Positions 45,694 to 55,370 are shown, numbered from the stretch's first letter. The stretch is 64,000 nt of DNA from Paracoccaceae bacterium (GCA_020425085.1 JAGQRW010000007.1:558001-622000); one strand, 5' to 3'. The notes: generated by a model not told the origin, from the letters alone. Numbers and translations are program-made.

Positions 45694-48236
45694 GCGCCCG
45701 AACCCCCATTTCCGTTGCCTTTCGCATCGCGCGGCGCGAGCTTCGCGGCGGGTTCAGGGATTTTCGGATTTTCCTTTTATGTCTGATGCTTGGCATTGCT
45801 GCCATTGCTGCGGTCGGCTCGGTCAGGGTCAGTATCGAACGGGGTTTGGCCAGTCAGGGTGCGGTGATCCTTGGCGGTGATGCCGAGATGGAGTTTACCT
45901 ATCGCTTTGCCTCGGATGCTGAATCGGCTTGGATGGCGGCCAAGGCGGAAAAAATCTCGGCCATCGTCGATTTTCGTTCCATGGCGGTGGTGGATGGCGC
46001 CAACGGGGCGGAACGCGCGTTGACACAAGTCAAGGCGGTTGATGACGCCTATCCGATCTATGGCGAGGTCGGGCTTGATCCGCCGATGTCGCTGGCCGAG
46101 GCCCTGAAGCCGGTCGATGGCAAGCCCGGCGCGGTGATGCAACCGCTTCTGGCTGACCGTCTGGGCCTGAAACCCGGCGATATCTTTCGGCTTGGCACCC
46201 AGGATTTCCGGCTGGCGGCAATGCTGACCAATGAACCCGACAGCGCCTCGATGGGGTTTGGTCTTGGGCCGCGCAGCATTGTCCTGACCAGGGATCTGGC
46301 AAAGTCGGGCCTGATCGGGCCGGGTACATTGTTTGAAACCCGTTATCGTTTGAAACTGCCGCCGGATGCGAACCTGGTGGCGCTGAAAACTGCTGCTCAG
46401 GCGCGGTTTCGCGATGCCGGCATGCGCTGGCGCGACAAGCGAAAAGGTGCGCCGGGGGTTGAGATGTTTATCGACCGGGTCGGCTCGTTCCTGGTGCTGG
46501 TGGGGCTGGCGGGGTTAGCGGTCGGTGGTATTGGCGTCTCATCCGCTGTGCGCAGCTATCTCGAAGGCAAGATTGCCATCATCGCCACCCTGAAAACGCT
46601 GGGGGCAGGGGCGGGAACGGTGTTCTGGATCTATTTCATTCAGATCGGGGTGCTATCGCTTCTGGGAATTGCCATGGGTCTGGTTCTGGGCGCGGCACTG
46701 CCGATTGCGTTTCAGCCGCTGATCGCCGGCAGCCTGCCGTTGCCGGTGGTGATCTCGGTTTATCCCGGCGCGCTGGCCGAGGCGGCGGCCTATGGGGTAT
46801 TGAGCGCGCTTTTGTTCACCATCTGGCCAATAGCGCGGGCGCGCGATGTTCGCCCGGCGGCGCTGTTTCGTGACGGTTTTGGCGAAAGACGCAAGTTGCC
46901 GGCCTGGCGCTATGTTGTGATCACATTCGTTCTGATTCTGCTGTTGCTGGCGGCGGCACTGGCGTTTTCAAGCCTGCGGTGGCTGGCCTTGTGGGTGTTC
47001 GGTGGCGTGGCGGCCGCACTGCTGACGCTGTTGCTGGCGGCAATTCTGGTCAGGTCGCTGGCACGGCGGGCGGCCTTGATGCGGCGGCTGCGGGGCAAGA
47101 CGGCGCTGCGCCTGGCGCTGGCGGCAGTGGGCGGGCCGGCAAGCGAGGCAGTGCCGGTGATCCTGTCGCTGGGGCTGGGCCTGTCGGTGTTGGCGGCAAT
47201 CGGACAGATCGACGCCAATCTGAGGGCGGCGATCAAGGATCAACTGCCCGAGGTCGCGCCGTCGTTCTTTTTTGTTGATATCCAGACCGACCAGTTGCCG
47301 GGGTTTCTGCAACGCACCCGTGGCGACAAATCGGTCAGTCGGGTTGAAACCGCACCGATGTTGCGCGGTGTGATCACAAAGATCAACGACCGCCCGGCGC
47401 GCGAGGTGGCAGGCGATCACTGGGTCATCTCCGGTGATCGTGGCATCACCTATGCTGCAAGCCCGCCCGCCGGGACCGAGATCACCCAGGGCCGCTGGTG
47501 GCCTGCGGATTATTCCGGGCCGCCCCAGATAAGTTTCGCGGCCAACGAGGCGCGCGAACTCGGGCTGAAGCTGGGGGATCGGATCACCGTTAACATTCTG
47601 GGGCGCGATATCACCGCGACCATCACCTCGTTCCGGGTGGTGGATTTCTCCAATGCCGGGATCGGTTTCGTGCTGACGATGAATCCGGGTGCGGTGGCGG
47701 GCGCGCCGCATACCCATATCGCGACCGTCTATACCGAAAAGGGCGACGAGGCGGCGCTGCTGCGCGATCTCGGCAATGCCTATCCCAACATAACCGCCAT
47801 AAGGGTGCGCGAGGCGATAGATCAGGTGGCAGCAGCGATGCGCCAGCTTGCGGCGGCCACCACCTATGGCGCGCTGGCGACGCTTTTGACCGGTCTGGTG
47901 GTGCTGATCGGTGCCGCCGCCGCCGGCGAGCGGGTGCGTGAATACGAGGCGGCTGTCCTGAAGGTGCTGGGGGCATCGCGGCGACGCATCCTGGCCAGCT
48001 TTGCCCTCAGGGCCGGGATGATGGGGGCGGCGGCCGGGCTGGTCGCCATTCTGGCGGGCAGCGTTGCAGGTTGGGCGATCATGCGTTTCGTGATGAAAAC
48101 CAGCTATGGGTTCGAGCCGGTCTCGGCCCTGGCCATCGTCATTGGCGGTGCTTTGGTCACGCTGCTGGCCGGACTGGCCTTTGCGCTCAGACCGCTGGCG
48201 GCCTCACCTGCTTCGATTCTCAGGGCGCGGGAATAG
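45690..48236 (+). CDS. ABC transporter permease, FtsX/MacB type (YbbP-like)
   Basis: An 848-residue permease. One N-terminal helix is followed by a periplasmic domain, then a first helix block (about 265-410 and on to 470), a second periplasmic domain, and the C-terminal FtsX block with GALATLLTGLVVLIGAAAAGERVREYEAAVLKVLGASRRRI. The duplicated FtsX layout and length fit YbbP. TTG start coupled to the ATPase. It probably moves a lipid or lipophilic compound, working with the TesA-like esterase; that link is inference. Confidence 0.9.
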   Translation: MSARTPISVAFRIARRELRGGFRDFRIFLLCLMLGIAAIAAVGSVRVSIERGLASQGAVILGGDAEMEFTYRFASDAESAWMAAKAEKISAIVDFRSMAVVDGANGAERALTQVKAVDDAYPIYGEVGLDPPMSLAEALKPVDGKPGAVMQPLLADRLGLKPGDIFRLGTQDFRLAAMLTNEPDSASMGFGLGPRSIVLTRDLAKSGLIGPGTLFETRYRLKLPPDANLVALKTAAQARFRDAGMRWRDKRKGAPGVEMFIDRVGSFLVLVGLAGLAVGGIGVSSAVRSYLEGKIAIIATLKTLGAGAGTVFWIYFIQIGVLSLLGIAMGLVLGAALPIAFQPLIAGSLPLPVVISVYPGALAEAAAYGVLSALLFTIWPIARARDVRPAALFRDGFGERRKLPAWRYVVITFVLILLLLAAALAFSSLRWLALWVFGGVAAALLTLLLAAILVRSLARRAALMRRLRGKTALRLALAAVGGPASEAVPVILSLGLGLSVLAAIGQIDANLRAAIKDQLPEVAPSFFFVDIQTDQLPGFLQRTRGDKSVSRVETAPMLRGVITKINDRPAREVAGDHWVISGDRGITYAASPPAGTEITQGRWWPADYSGPPQISFAANEARELGLKLGDRITVNILGRDITATITSFRVVDFSNAGIGFVLTMNPGAVAGAPHTHIATVYTEKGDEAALLRDLGNAYPNITAIRVREAIDQVAAAMRQLAAATTYGALATLLTGLVVLIGAAAAGERVREYEAAVLKVLGASRRRILASFALRAGMMGAAAGLVAILAGSVAGWAIMRFVMKTSYGFEPVSALAIVIGGALVTLLAGLAFALRPLAASPASILRARE

Positions 48237-48264
48237 GTCGGGGCAAAGGTTCCTGATCCAGGGG

Positions 48265-48402
48265 TCAGTTTGCTTGTTCGTCAAGGCGAACATCGCTGCC
48301 GGTCGTCATTTCAGCACTGGTAGGCCCGAGGCGATTTAGCGCCGCATGCATGGCAAACCCGATGACAACAACAGCGACAAAGGCGGACAGCATGGTCTTC
48401 AT
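48265..48402 (-). CDS. 45-residue membrane peptide at the end of the formate dehydrogenase operon
   Basis: Minus-strand ATG at 48402, stop at 48265: 45 residues with one hydrophobic helix (about residues 5-22, SAFVAVVVIGFAMHAAL) and a hydrophilic tail. AGGAGG (complement of 48411-48416) lies 8 bases before the ATG and overlaps the stop region of the cytochrome b gene, so initiation is well supported. Too short for most gene callers. It may be a small subunit or assembly peptide of the membrane-bound enzyme. Confidence 0.72.
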   Translation of the reverse strand: MKTMLSAFVAVVVIGFAMHAALNRLGPTSAEMTTGSDVRLDEQAN

Positions 48403-48414
48403 TCGCGGATCCTC

Positions 48415-49620
48415 CTATTCCTTTGTGGCGTCGCTGGTGGGTTGGCGTTTTTGCGCCTCGACCTCTGCCATCCACAGCCCGTGATGTTCACGCGCCCATT
48501 GCTCGTCCACTTCACCATCGCCCATCGCCTCGAATGCGCCTTCCATGCCAAGCGTGCCAATATAGATATGTGCCAGGATCATGGCGATGAACAGGAACGC
48601 GATGATGGCATGCCAGGCCTGTGCAAGCTGCATTTCCTGATGCGGCGGCATGATTTCGGGCAGAACACCGAATCCAAGCGCCTGCGGGATGCCAGTGGCG
48701 TTGGCAAAGGCAAAGGTTTTGGCAAAAAGCGGCAGTTCAAAAGGTATGAGCAGCGATATCCCCGAAATCGAGATCGACAGGCCAAACACCACCACACCCC
48801 AGAAAATCAGCTTCTGACCCGCGTTGAATTTGCGTGCCGGCGGATGGACCCCCTTGGTGAACATGCCCCCGCCCTTGGCAAGCCAGACCAGATCGTGCCG
48901 GTTTGGCAGGTTCTGGAATGTCCACAGCAGAATCAGCATGACCAGCCCCAGCATGAAGGCCCAGGCGACGCTGTCATGGATCAGCTTGCTGATGGCCGCG
49001 ATGGCGGCGAAAGCATCCTTGCCCATTAGCGGGATCAGCGCCATTCGACCGAACAGTGAAATCAGGCCGGTGATGGCCAGCAGGATGAATGACCCGGCAA
49101 TCAGCCAGTGGCCGAAACGCTCGATGCTGGTGAACCGCAGGATCTTGCGACCGCTCCATGCGCCGTCAATGCGGATGCGCCCCCGCAGCAGATAGAAAAC
49201 GGCGAGAAGCAGCAGCATGCCGCCAAGCAGCCACGCGCCGTATTCGGCAAGCGGGCCGCGGCGGAACTTCAGCCAGGCAATGCCGCTTGACTGGATCAGA
49301 ACGTCGGCGGCGAACCCGGTGTTGGATGCGATGGCCTGCGCTTCGTTATAGCGTATCGCGCGCCAGACCTCGGAATCCGACTGTCCGCCGCGAACACCAA
49401 GCGGTTCGGTTGTGCTGGCACCGCCATCGGGGTTGCCAATGGCGTCTTTGCGAAAAGTATCGTCGATCTTCAGGGCCTTCTGGCGGGCCATGATATCGCT
49501 GAGCGTCTGTGCGCCACCGGTTGCGCTTCGGTCGATTGTCGGAACCGAAACGTCCTGTGCCGCGGCCATTCCGCAGAACAGCGTCGTCAGCAACAGGATG
49601 AGGGCGTTTCTCAGCATCAT
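48415..49620 (-). CDS. Formate dehydrogenase gamma subunit (cytochrome b)
   Basis: A 401-residue membrane subunit. A signal peptide (1-21) is followed by about 105 periplasmic residues, then a helix at about 128-146 and four further helices. Haem-ligand histidines are expected in SIERFGHWLIAG, KLIHDSVAW and AQAWHAIIAFLFIAMILAHIYIG. The protein passes electrons from the iron-sulfur subunit to quinone. The long N-terminal periplasmic part is unusual compared with the E. coli subunit of about 210 residues, but occurs in proteobacterial relatives. It follows the beta-subunit gene. Confidence 0.93.
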   Translation of the reverse strand: MMLRNALILLLTTLFCGMAAAQDVSVPTIDRSATGGAQTLSDIMARQKALKIDDTFRKDAIGNPDGGASTTEPLGVRGGQSDSEVWRAIRYNEAQAIASNTGFAADVLIQSSGIAWLKFRRGPLAEYGAWLLGGMLLLLAVFYLLRGRIRIDGAWSGRKILRFTSIERFGHWLIAGSFILLAITGLISLFGRMALIPLMGKDAFAAIAAISKLIHDSVAWAFMLGLVMLILLWTFQNLPNRHDLVWLAKGGGMFTKGVHPPARKFNAGQKLIFWGVVVFGLSISISGISLLIPFELPLFAKTFAFANATGIPQALGFGVLPEIMPPHQEMQLAQAWHAIIAFLFIAMILAHIYIGTLGMEGAFEAMGDGEVDEQWAREHHGLWMAEVEAQKRQPTSDATKE

Positions 49621-49695
49621 GTCTGAACAACTCCATACGCTGCAAGGGAAGGGGGCGCGCGCCCTGCGCAGGGCGGCGCACGCCCGATTTTCAAC

Positions 49696-50298
49696 TTAGT
49701 GGGCGGGCGCTGCCTTGCGTTGATAGGCGGTTCCCCATCCCCAGGCACCCGCCCCGAAACCACGCGCGACAATACGTTCGCGGTAGATTTCTGAGATGGT
49801 GTCGCCGTCACCGGCAAGAAGTGCCTTGGTCGAACACATCTCGGCGCAGATCGGCAGTTTGCCCTCGGCGATCCGGTTGCGGCCGTATTTCTGGAACTCG
49901 GCGACTGATCCGTTTATCTCGGGACCGCCGGCGCAGAAGGTGCATTTGTCCATCTTGCCGCGCGAACCGAAATTGCCAGCCTGCGGATATTGCGGCGCGC
50001 CAAACGGGCAGGCGTAAAAGCAATAGCCGCAGCCGATGCACAGATCCTTGGAATGCAGCACGATGCCGTCTTCGGTCTGATAAAAGCAATCGACCGGGCA
50101 GACCGCCATGCAGGGCGCGTCCGAGCAATGCATGCAGGCAACCGAGATCGACCGTTCACCCGGTTTGCCATCGCCCATTGTCACGACGCGGCGACGGTTG
50201 ATGCCCCAGGGGATTTCGTTTTCGTTCTTGCAGGCGGTGACGCAGGCGTTGCATTCGATGCAGCGATCAGCGTCGCAGAGGAATTTTGCTCTTGCCAT
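49696..50298 (-). CDS. Formate dehydrogenase beta subunit, four [4Fe-4S]
   Basis: A 200-residue iron-sulfur protein with four cluster motifs: CIECNACVTACKNE, CMHCSDAPCMAVCP, CIGCGYCFYACP and CTFC...CAEMC. No C-terminal membrane anchor like that of E. coli FdnH/FdoH is seen, so it is held by the other subunits. Between it and the gamma gene lies a GC-rich gap with the palindrome GCCCTGCGCAGGGC (49661-49674), which may adjust subunit expression. Confidence 0.95.
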   Translation of the reverse strand: MARAKFLCDADRCIECNACVTACKNENEIPWGINRRRVVTMGDGKPGERSISVACMHCSDAPCMAVCPVDCFYQTEDGIVLHSKDLCIGCGYCFYACPFGAPQYPQAGNFGSRGKMDKCTFCAGGPEINGSVAEFQKYGRNRIAEGKLPICAEMCSTKALLAGDGDTISEIYRERIVARGFGAGAWGWGTAYQRKAAPAH

Positions 50299-50310
50299 GA
50301 TAACTTCTCC

Positions 50311-53286
50311 TTATGCAGCACTGATTTTGCAAAGAGTGACCTTGGATTCTTGCATCTGGGTGACTGAATCGTAGCCATAGGTCATCGCTGTATTGGCGCT
50401 TTCGCCCAGAACATAAGGGTCCGCGCCATCGGGATATTTGTCGCGCAGATCCTTGCCTTGGAAATGGCCGCCGAAATGGAAGGGCATGAAGGCAACGCCT
50501 TCTCCCACACGCTCGGTGACCAGCGCCTTGACCAGAACCTTGGATCCTTCGGCGCCTTCGACCCAGCAATCTTCACCATCGCGAACGCCAAGGTTGTTGG
50601 CATCGCGGATGTTGACCTCGACGAACATGTGCTGCTGCAATTCCGCCAGCCACGCGTTGGAGCGGCTTTCGGCGCCGCCGCCCTCATATTCGACCAGACG
50701 TCCCGAGGTGAGGATGATCGGATACTCTTTGGAAAAATCGTTCTTCTGGATCGATTCATAAAGCGTCGGAACCCGCCAGAACTTCTTGTCCGCATAGGTC
50801 GGGTAATCCTTCACCAGATCGCGCCGGTTTGAATATAGCGGCTCTCGATGCAGCGGCACCGGATCGGGGAAGGTCCAGACCACGCAGCGGGCCTTGGCGT
50901 TGCCGAAGGGCGCGCAGCCGTGCTTGATCGCGACCCGCTGAATACCGCCGGAAAGGTCGGTCTTCCAATTCACGCCACCCGTTTTTTCATCATAGTCAGC
51001 AGGCTTGGTGCCGGTGGTTTCGCTCAGCGGCATGCCTTTCTTCGGGCGGTCCGCGACGCCGGCGACGTATTCGATCATGCGCAATTCATAGGGGGTAAGA
51101 TCGCCGTCCCAGCCCAGTTTGCGCAGCATCGCCATGGTGAATTCGGGGTATCCGTCCTTGATTTCCGATCCTTTGGAATAGACACCTTCGGCCAGCAGGT
51201 TTTCACCGTCATGTTCCACCCCAAAGCGGGCGCGGAAGGTCAGCCCGCCCTCGGCAACCGGTAGCGACATGTCGTAAAGTCGTGCGGTGCCGGGATGGTT
51301 CATTTCCGGCGTACCCCAGCAAGGCCAGGGCATACCATAGGTGTCGCCGTCCGCCGGTCCGCCAATGGCGCGCAGGCTGATTTTGTCGAATGTATGCTGG
51401 TTGGCCATGTGCAGCTTGATCCGCTCCGGGCTTTGCCCGGTATAGCCGACCGTCCACATACCACTGTTGAATTCGCGGGTCAGATCCTCGATGTTCGGCT
51501 CTTCTCCATCCATGGCGATATTGCGAAACAGCCGGTCGGCATAGCCGAATTTCTTGGCGAACTTGGCCATGATAATGTGATCGGGCAGCGATTCAAACAG
51601 CGGTTCAAACACCTTGTCGCGCCATTGCAGCGAGCGGTTGGAGGCCGTCACCGAACCGCGCGTTTCAAACTGCGTGGAGGCGGGTAACAGATAGACACCG
51701 TCATTGCGGTCGCCCAGAACTGCCGAAACCGTCGGGTATGGGTCCACCACCACCAAAAGGTCCAGCTTTTCCATTGCCGTCTTCATCTCGGCGCCGCGGG
51801 TTTGCGAGTTGGGCGCATGCCCCCAGAAAACCATCCCGCGAACATTGTCGGGCTGGTCGATGTTGTCCTTGTTTTCAAGAACACCGTCGATCCAGCGGCT
51901 GACGGTTATCCCCTTGAACTCCATCATCGGGCGGTCCTTGCCGTCCTCATAATCGCCCTTCATCACGTCAAAGCGGCCCTTGAGCCAGTCAAGGTCTTCT
52001 TCCCAGACCCGCGCCCAATGCGCCCATGATCCGGCAGAAATGCCGTAATATCCCGGCAGCGAATCGGGAAGTACGCACAGATCTGTGGCCCCCTGAACGT
52101 TGTCATGCCCACGGAAGATATTCGCGCCACCACCCGCAACCCCCACGTTGCCAAGCGCAAGCTGAAGGATGCAATAGGCGCGGGTGTTGTTGTTGCCGGT
52201 GGAATGCTGCGTGCCGCCCATGCACCAGCACAGCGTTCCGGGGCGGTTGTTGGCCAGCGTCATCGCCACACGGCGCATCTGTTCGCCGGGCACACCGGTG
52301 ACCCGTTCGGTTTCCTCAGGGGTCCATTTCGCGACTTCTTTGCGGATCTGATCCATTCCCCAGACGCGGGTGCGCATGAATTCCTTGTCTTCCCAGCCGT
52401 TTTCAAAGATGTGCCACAAAAGACCCCACATCATCGCCACGTCGCTGCCAGGCCGGAAACGGACATATTCATCGGCATGGGCTGCCGTTCGGGTAAAGCG
52501 CGGATCGCACACGATCAGCGGTGTGTTGTTTTCTTCCTTGCATTTCAGGATGTGAATCATCCCGACCGGATGCGCCTCGGCGGGATTGGCGCCGATGATC
52601 AGAATAGCCTTGGAATTGCGCATGTCGTTGAAGGAATTCGTCATGGCGCCGTAGCCCCAGGTGTTTGCAACACCGGCAACCGTGGTTGAGTGGCAAATCC
52701 GTGCCTGGTGATCGACGTTGTTGGTGCCCCAATAGGCGGCGAATTTGCGAAACAGATAGGCCTGTTCGTTACTGTGCTTGGCCGAACCCAGCCAATAGAC
52801 GCTGTCGGGGCCGCTTTCCTTGCGGATCGCCAGCAACTTGTCACCGATCTCGTCGATGGCCTGATCCCAGGAAATCTTGACCCAGGCACCGTTTTCCTTC
52901 TTCATCGGGTATTTCAGGCGTCGTTCGCCATGGGCGTGTTCGCGCACCGCTGCACCCTTGGCACAATGCCCGCCAAGGTTGATCGGGCTGTCAAAAGCCG
53001 GTTCCTGACCGATCCAGACGCCGTTATCGACTTCGGCGATCACCGAGCAGCCGACCGCGCAATGGGTGCAGACCGACTTGACGGTCTCGACGGTGCGTGC
53101 AGCGGTCTCCTGTGCGCTGGCTTGCGTTACCATTCCGCCGGTTGCGCCGATTGCGGCCAGGCCGCCGATGGCCAGACCCGAACCGCGCAAAAAGGCGCGC
53201 CGGTCCACCGTGGTTTCAGCGATATCAGCTACAATCGACGACCGGTCGTTGCGTTGGGCCACCGCATTGGTTTTTTTTCTGAGCAT
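50311..53286 (-). CDS. Formate dehydrogenase alpha subunit, molybdopterin, Cys form
   Basis: A 991-residue catalytic subunit. The Tat signal (VDRRAFLRGSG) shows export to the periplasm as a folded protein. The N-terminal [4Fe-4S] site is C73-x2-C76-x3-C80 ... C108. The molybdenum ligand is Cys198 (ARICHSTT) followed by His199, where E. coli Fdh-N and Fdh-O have selenocysteine; no in-frame TGA is involved. The C-terminal domain binds the pterin. It oxidises formate to CO2. It lies between the Tat peptide and the beta-subunit gene. Confidence 0.96.
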   Translation of the reverse strand: MLRKKTNAVAQRNDRSSIVADIAETTVDRRAFLRGSGLAIGGLAAIGATGGMVTQASAQETAARTVETVKSVCTHCAVGCSVIAEVDNGVWIGQEPAFDSPINLGGHCAKGAAVREHAHGERRLKYPMKKENGAWVKISWDQAIDEIGDKLLAIRKESGPDSVYWLGSAKHSNEQAYLFRKFAAYWGTNNVDHQARICHSTTVAGVANTWGYGAMTNSFNDMRNSKAILIIGANPAEAHPVGMIHILKCKEENNTPLIVCDPRFTRTAAHADEYVRFRPGSDVAMMWGLLWHIFENGWEDKEFMRTRVWGMDQIRKEVAKWTPEETERVTGVPGEQMRRVAMTLANNRPGTLCWCMGGTQHSTGNNNTRAYCILQLALGNVGVAGGGANIFRGHDNVQGATDLCVLPDSLPGYYGISAGSWAHWARVWEEDLDWLKGRFDVMKGDYEDGKDRPMMEFKGITVSRWIDGVLENKDNIDQPDNVRGMVFWGHAPNSQTRGAEMKTAMEKLDLLVVVDPYPTVSAVLGDRNDGVYLLPASTQFETRGSVTASNRSLQWRDKVFEPLFESLPDHIIMAKFAKKFGYADRLFRNIAMDGEEPNIEDLTREFNSGMWTVGYTGQSPERIKLHMANQHTFDKISLRAIGGPADGDTYGMPWPCWGTPEMNHPGTARLYDMSLPVAEGGLTFRARFGVEHDGENLLAEGVYSKGSEIKDGYPEFTMAMLRKLGWDGDLTPYELRMIEYVAGVADRPKKGMPLSETTGTKPADYDEKTGGVNWKTDLSGGIQRVAIKHGCAPFGNAKARCVVWTFPDPVPLHREPLYSNRRDLVKDYPTYADKKFWRVPTLYESIQKNDFSKEYPIILTSGRLVEYEGGGAESRSNAWLAELQQHMFVEVNIRDANNLGVRDGEDCWVEGAEGSKVLVKALVTERVGEGVAFMPFHFGGHFQGKDLRDKYPDGADPYVLGESANTAMTYGYDSVTQMQESKVTLCKISAA

Positions 53287-53383
53287 TTCTTTTCCTCCCT
53301 ACTACCAGTCGTAATTCGGTTTGGATTGGGTACTGAATTTGAACGGCGGGCAGTGATTGCCCGATGGTGCTGGTCAGGTCCGG

Positions 53384-53581
53384 TCAGAACCGGGCGCTGT
53401 TGAAATATGCGCGCGTGTGCTTGGTGCTTCGCAGCTTGGTTTCGCCATAGACGATGGTTTCCTCGCCCGCGTCGGCGCGTTCGCTGGACAGGGTAACAGC
53501 CATGGCGGCGGCTGGTGCCGAGACGGAAACAAGCTTGAGAAAATTGCGGCGGCTGTAGCCGCTGTCAGGTTTATCGTCCAT
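53384..53581 (-). CDS. Small Tat-signal protein of formate dehydrogenase loci (TIGR02811-like)
   Basis: A 65-residue protein, basically a twin-arginine signal (SRRNFLKLVSVSAPAAAMAVTL) plus about 30 residues ending TKHTRAYFNSARF. GAGGGAG before the ATG at 53581 supports this start over one five codons earlier. This family is known from formate dehydrogenase loci; function unknown. It directly precedes the alpha subunit. Confidence 0.85.
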   Translation of the reverse strand: MDDKPDSGYSRRNFLKLVSVSAPAAAMAVTLSSERADAGEETIVYGETKLRSTKHTRAYFNSARF

Positions 53582-53629
53582 TTTGGTCTCCCTCATTGCC
53601 AGATGGCGTCAATTTGCCATCAAATCGGT

Positions 53630-54244
53630 TCATGTTTGCGTTGCGGTCATTCGAAATGCTTCGCGCTCGATCTCCAGGAACAGGCGGCCCACGGTGCCTA
53701 CAGAGGCATAAAGGACCGAATTCCTGGCCGATTCGAGATCGCTGTAAAAGTGCCTGGCCCAGGGGCCAATATGTTTGTTCCAAAAGGTTTTCTGCGCTTG
53801 AAGTGTTGCAGGTGCAGAAAATTTGCCGGTAATTAGGCCGGCCATCATTTCCATCAATGCGGCGATGTTGTCTTCGGGTTCAAAGACGCTTGGGCTGCGC
53901 GTGATCCGCAGCGGCAGCATGTCATTGCGCAACAAGGCAAGCGGGCGTTCATTGAGAAAACCGGTCATGTAATAGCTTGCATAGGGCAGCAATTCACCGC
54001 GCCCGAGGCCGATGAACAGCAGGTTGAACTCGGCCTCGGCGGCTTTTGCGGTTTGCACAGCAGCAACGCGGGCCAACTGGTCGATTGCCTTGCCAAGCGG
54101 GCTGCTGTCTCCCTCCAGTGCAGCCGTCTGGGCAAGCAGGGCCTGGTTTGGCGGCCGGGCAAGAAGGGCGCCGAGGAAGTCATAAAGGTCAGCGCGCAGG
54201 CGGTCCTCGTCGCTGATTTCGCGTGCTTGTGCGGTATTCGTCAT
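53630..54244 (-). CDS. TorD/DmsD-family molybdoenzyme chaperone
   Basis: A 204-residue all-helical chaperone. It shows the LRADLYDFLGALLARPP start and the YASYYMTGFLNERPLALLRNDM block of TorD-like proteins. These bind the Tat signal and immature apoenzyme so that the molybdenum cofactor is inserted before export. It is coupled by ATGA overlap to the DUF3306 gene upstream; its client is presumably the alpha subunit. Confidence 0.9.
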   Translation of the reverse strand: MTNTAQAREISDEDRLRADLYDFLGALLARPPNQALLAQTAALEGDSSPLGKAIDQLARVAAVQTAKAAEAEFNLLFIGLGRGELLPYASYYMTGFLNERPLALLRNDMLPLRITRSPSVFEPEDNIAALMEMMAGLITGKFSAPATLQAQKTFWNKHIGPWARHFYSDLESARNSVLYASVGTVGRLFLEIEREAFRMTATQT

Positions 54245-54834
54245 GATGCCTCCATCGCCGGGTCGTGGCCGACATAGGCAAAGCGCATTCTGCCGCGGCT
54301 GGTCGTGGTGTCATCGGTGTCAGTATTTGTTGCAGACCTGTCGCCATCGCTTGCGTGCTGGGTTTCGCCGCTTGGTTCGGGCAGGCACAGCTCCGGTGTG
54401 GCTCGGGCGGCCTCTGCTGGTTCGGACTCGGTCGCAGCCATCGGACCCAAGACCGCTTGCGCAACGCCTTTGCCGATTTCGTAGCTTGTCTTTACCGCGA
54501 TACCGGGAATGTCGGATTGGGTGAAATCGGTGTCGTAGTTGTTCAGCCCGTCAAGATTTGCCAGTACCGGGTCACTGCGCCAGAGCTGGCGCAGCGCGCG
54601 CTGGCGCAGGTGTTCGGGAACGGCGTGGCGCATGAAGGCTGCGAAATTGTCACCGGGCTGCATGGTTTCCGGCTCGGGCAGGGCCAGATCGGCAAGGATT
54701 TCCCGGTCCGTGCAACCTTCAAGGGCGGCAACCTCATGCGCGGCATTCGCCTTGGCGCGAAGCTGTTCTTCGCGCATGGCTTCATGTGCAACGCCTGCCT
54801 TTCGGCGGCTCCAGAAATCTCTATCCCGGGTCAT
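54241..54834 (-). CDS. DUF3306 protein of the formate dehydrogenase locus
   Basis: A 197-residue hydrophilic protein matching DUF3306: start DRDFWSRRKAGV, centre PEHLRQRALRQLWRSDPVLANLDGLNNYDTDFT. The last 80 residues are low-complexity and charged, probably disordered. No cofactor motif. It is linked by ATGA overlaps on both sides to DUF3305 and the TorD-like gene, so all three probably act together in enzyme assembly. Function unknown. Confidence 0.88.
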   Translation of the reverse strand: MTRDRDFWSRRKAGVAHEAMREEQLRAKANAAHEVAALEGCTDREILADLALPEPETMQPGDNFAAFMRHAVPEHLRQRALRQLWRSDPVLANLDGLNNYDTDFTQSDIPGIAVKTSYEIGKGVAQAVLGPMAATESEPAEAARATPELCLPEPSGETQHASDGDRSATNTDTDDTTTSRGRMRFAYVGHDPAMEAS

Positions 54835-55370
54835 CGACCTTGTGCCTTTCGCTGGGCTTCGGGCGAACGGTAGACATCCGATAATTGATTGACCCTTGCG
54901 TCGCCCTTGCCGTTTTCGACGGCATAGACAGACAGTTTGTCGCGGCGGCGCTTGACGAAGGGAACCTCGGTATGATGCGCATCAATGAAGTCGCAGATCC
55001 ATGCAATAAGGCCGACACTGATCGGAACCCTCTCGACGATTTCTTCGGCGCTGTCACAGTAATCCTGCGCCTCAAACGGTGAGGCGGTGACCATCAGGAT
55101 ATCAAATGGCCGCTCGCTCGAGGGCTGTTCACGCATGATCACATAGATGCTGGGCGGATTATCCGCCAGTGCGGTAAGGTAAGCCTCGGTATCGGTGCGC
55201 CACAGCGTCAGAGTGCGTGTCGCGGCATGATACTCGCAGCTTTCGCCATCGCGCCGCAACAGGTGCCAATCAGCCGCGGGTGCGCCGGGAATTACCCCGA
55301 CCGCCTTCCACGACCATTCAGCCCACGGGGTCACCCCTGCGCTGCGTCGCAGAACCACCCCAAGTGGCAT
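54831..55370 (-). CDS. DUF3305 protein of the formate dehydrogenase locus
   Basis: A protein of about 179 residues matching DUF3305: MPLGVVLRRSAGVTPWAEWSWKAVGVIPGAP, then HTLWRTDTEAY-type and SIYVIMR segments. I chose the ATG at 55370 since the family starts here; the frame stays open upstream, so a few more N-terminal residues are possible. It leads the minus-strand operon. Function unknown; it occurs almost only beside formate dehydrogenase genes. Confidence 0.85.
   Translation of the reverse strand: MPLGVVLRRSAGVTPWAEWSWKAVGVIPGAPAADWHLLRRDGESCEYHAATRTLTLWRTDTEAYLTALADNPPSIYVIMREQPSSERPFDILMVTASPFEAQDYCDSAEEIVERVPISVGLIAWICDFIDAHHTEVPFVKRRRDKLSVYAVENGKGDARVNQLSDVYRSPEAQRKAQGR

Noticed and set aside
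50311..53286. Possible selenocysteine in the formate dehydrogenase alpha subunit
   Set aside because: The ligand codon at 52695-52693 reads TGC (Cys198), and the whole frame is open without an internal TGA.
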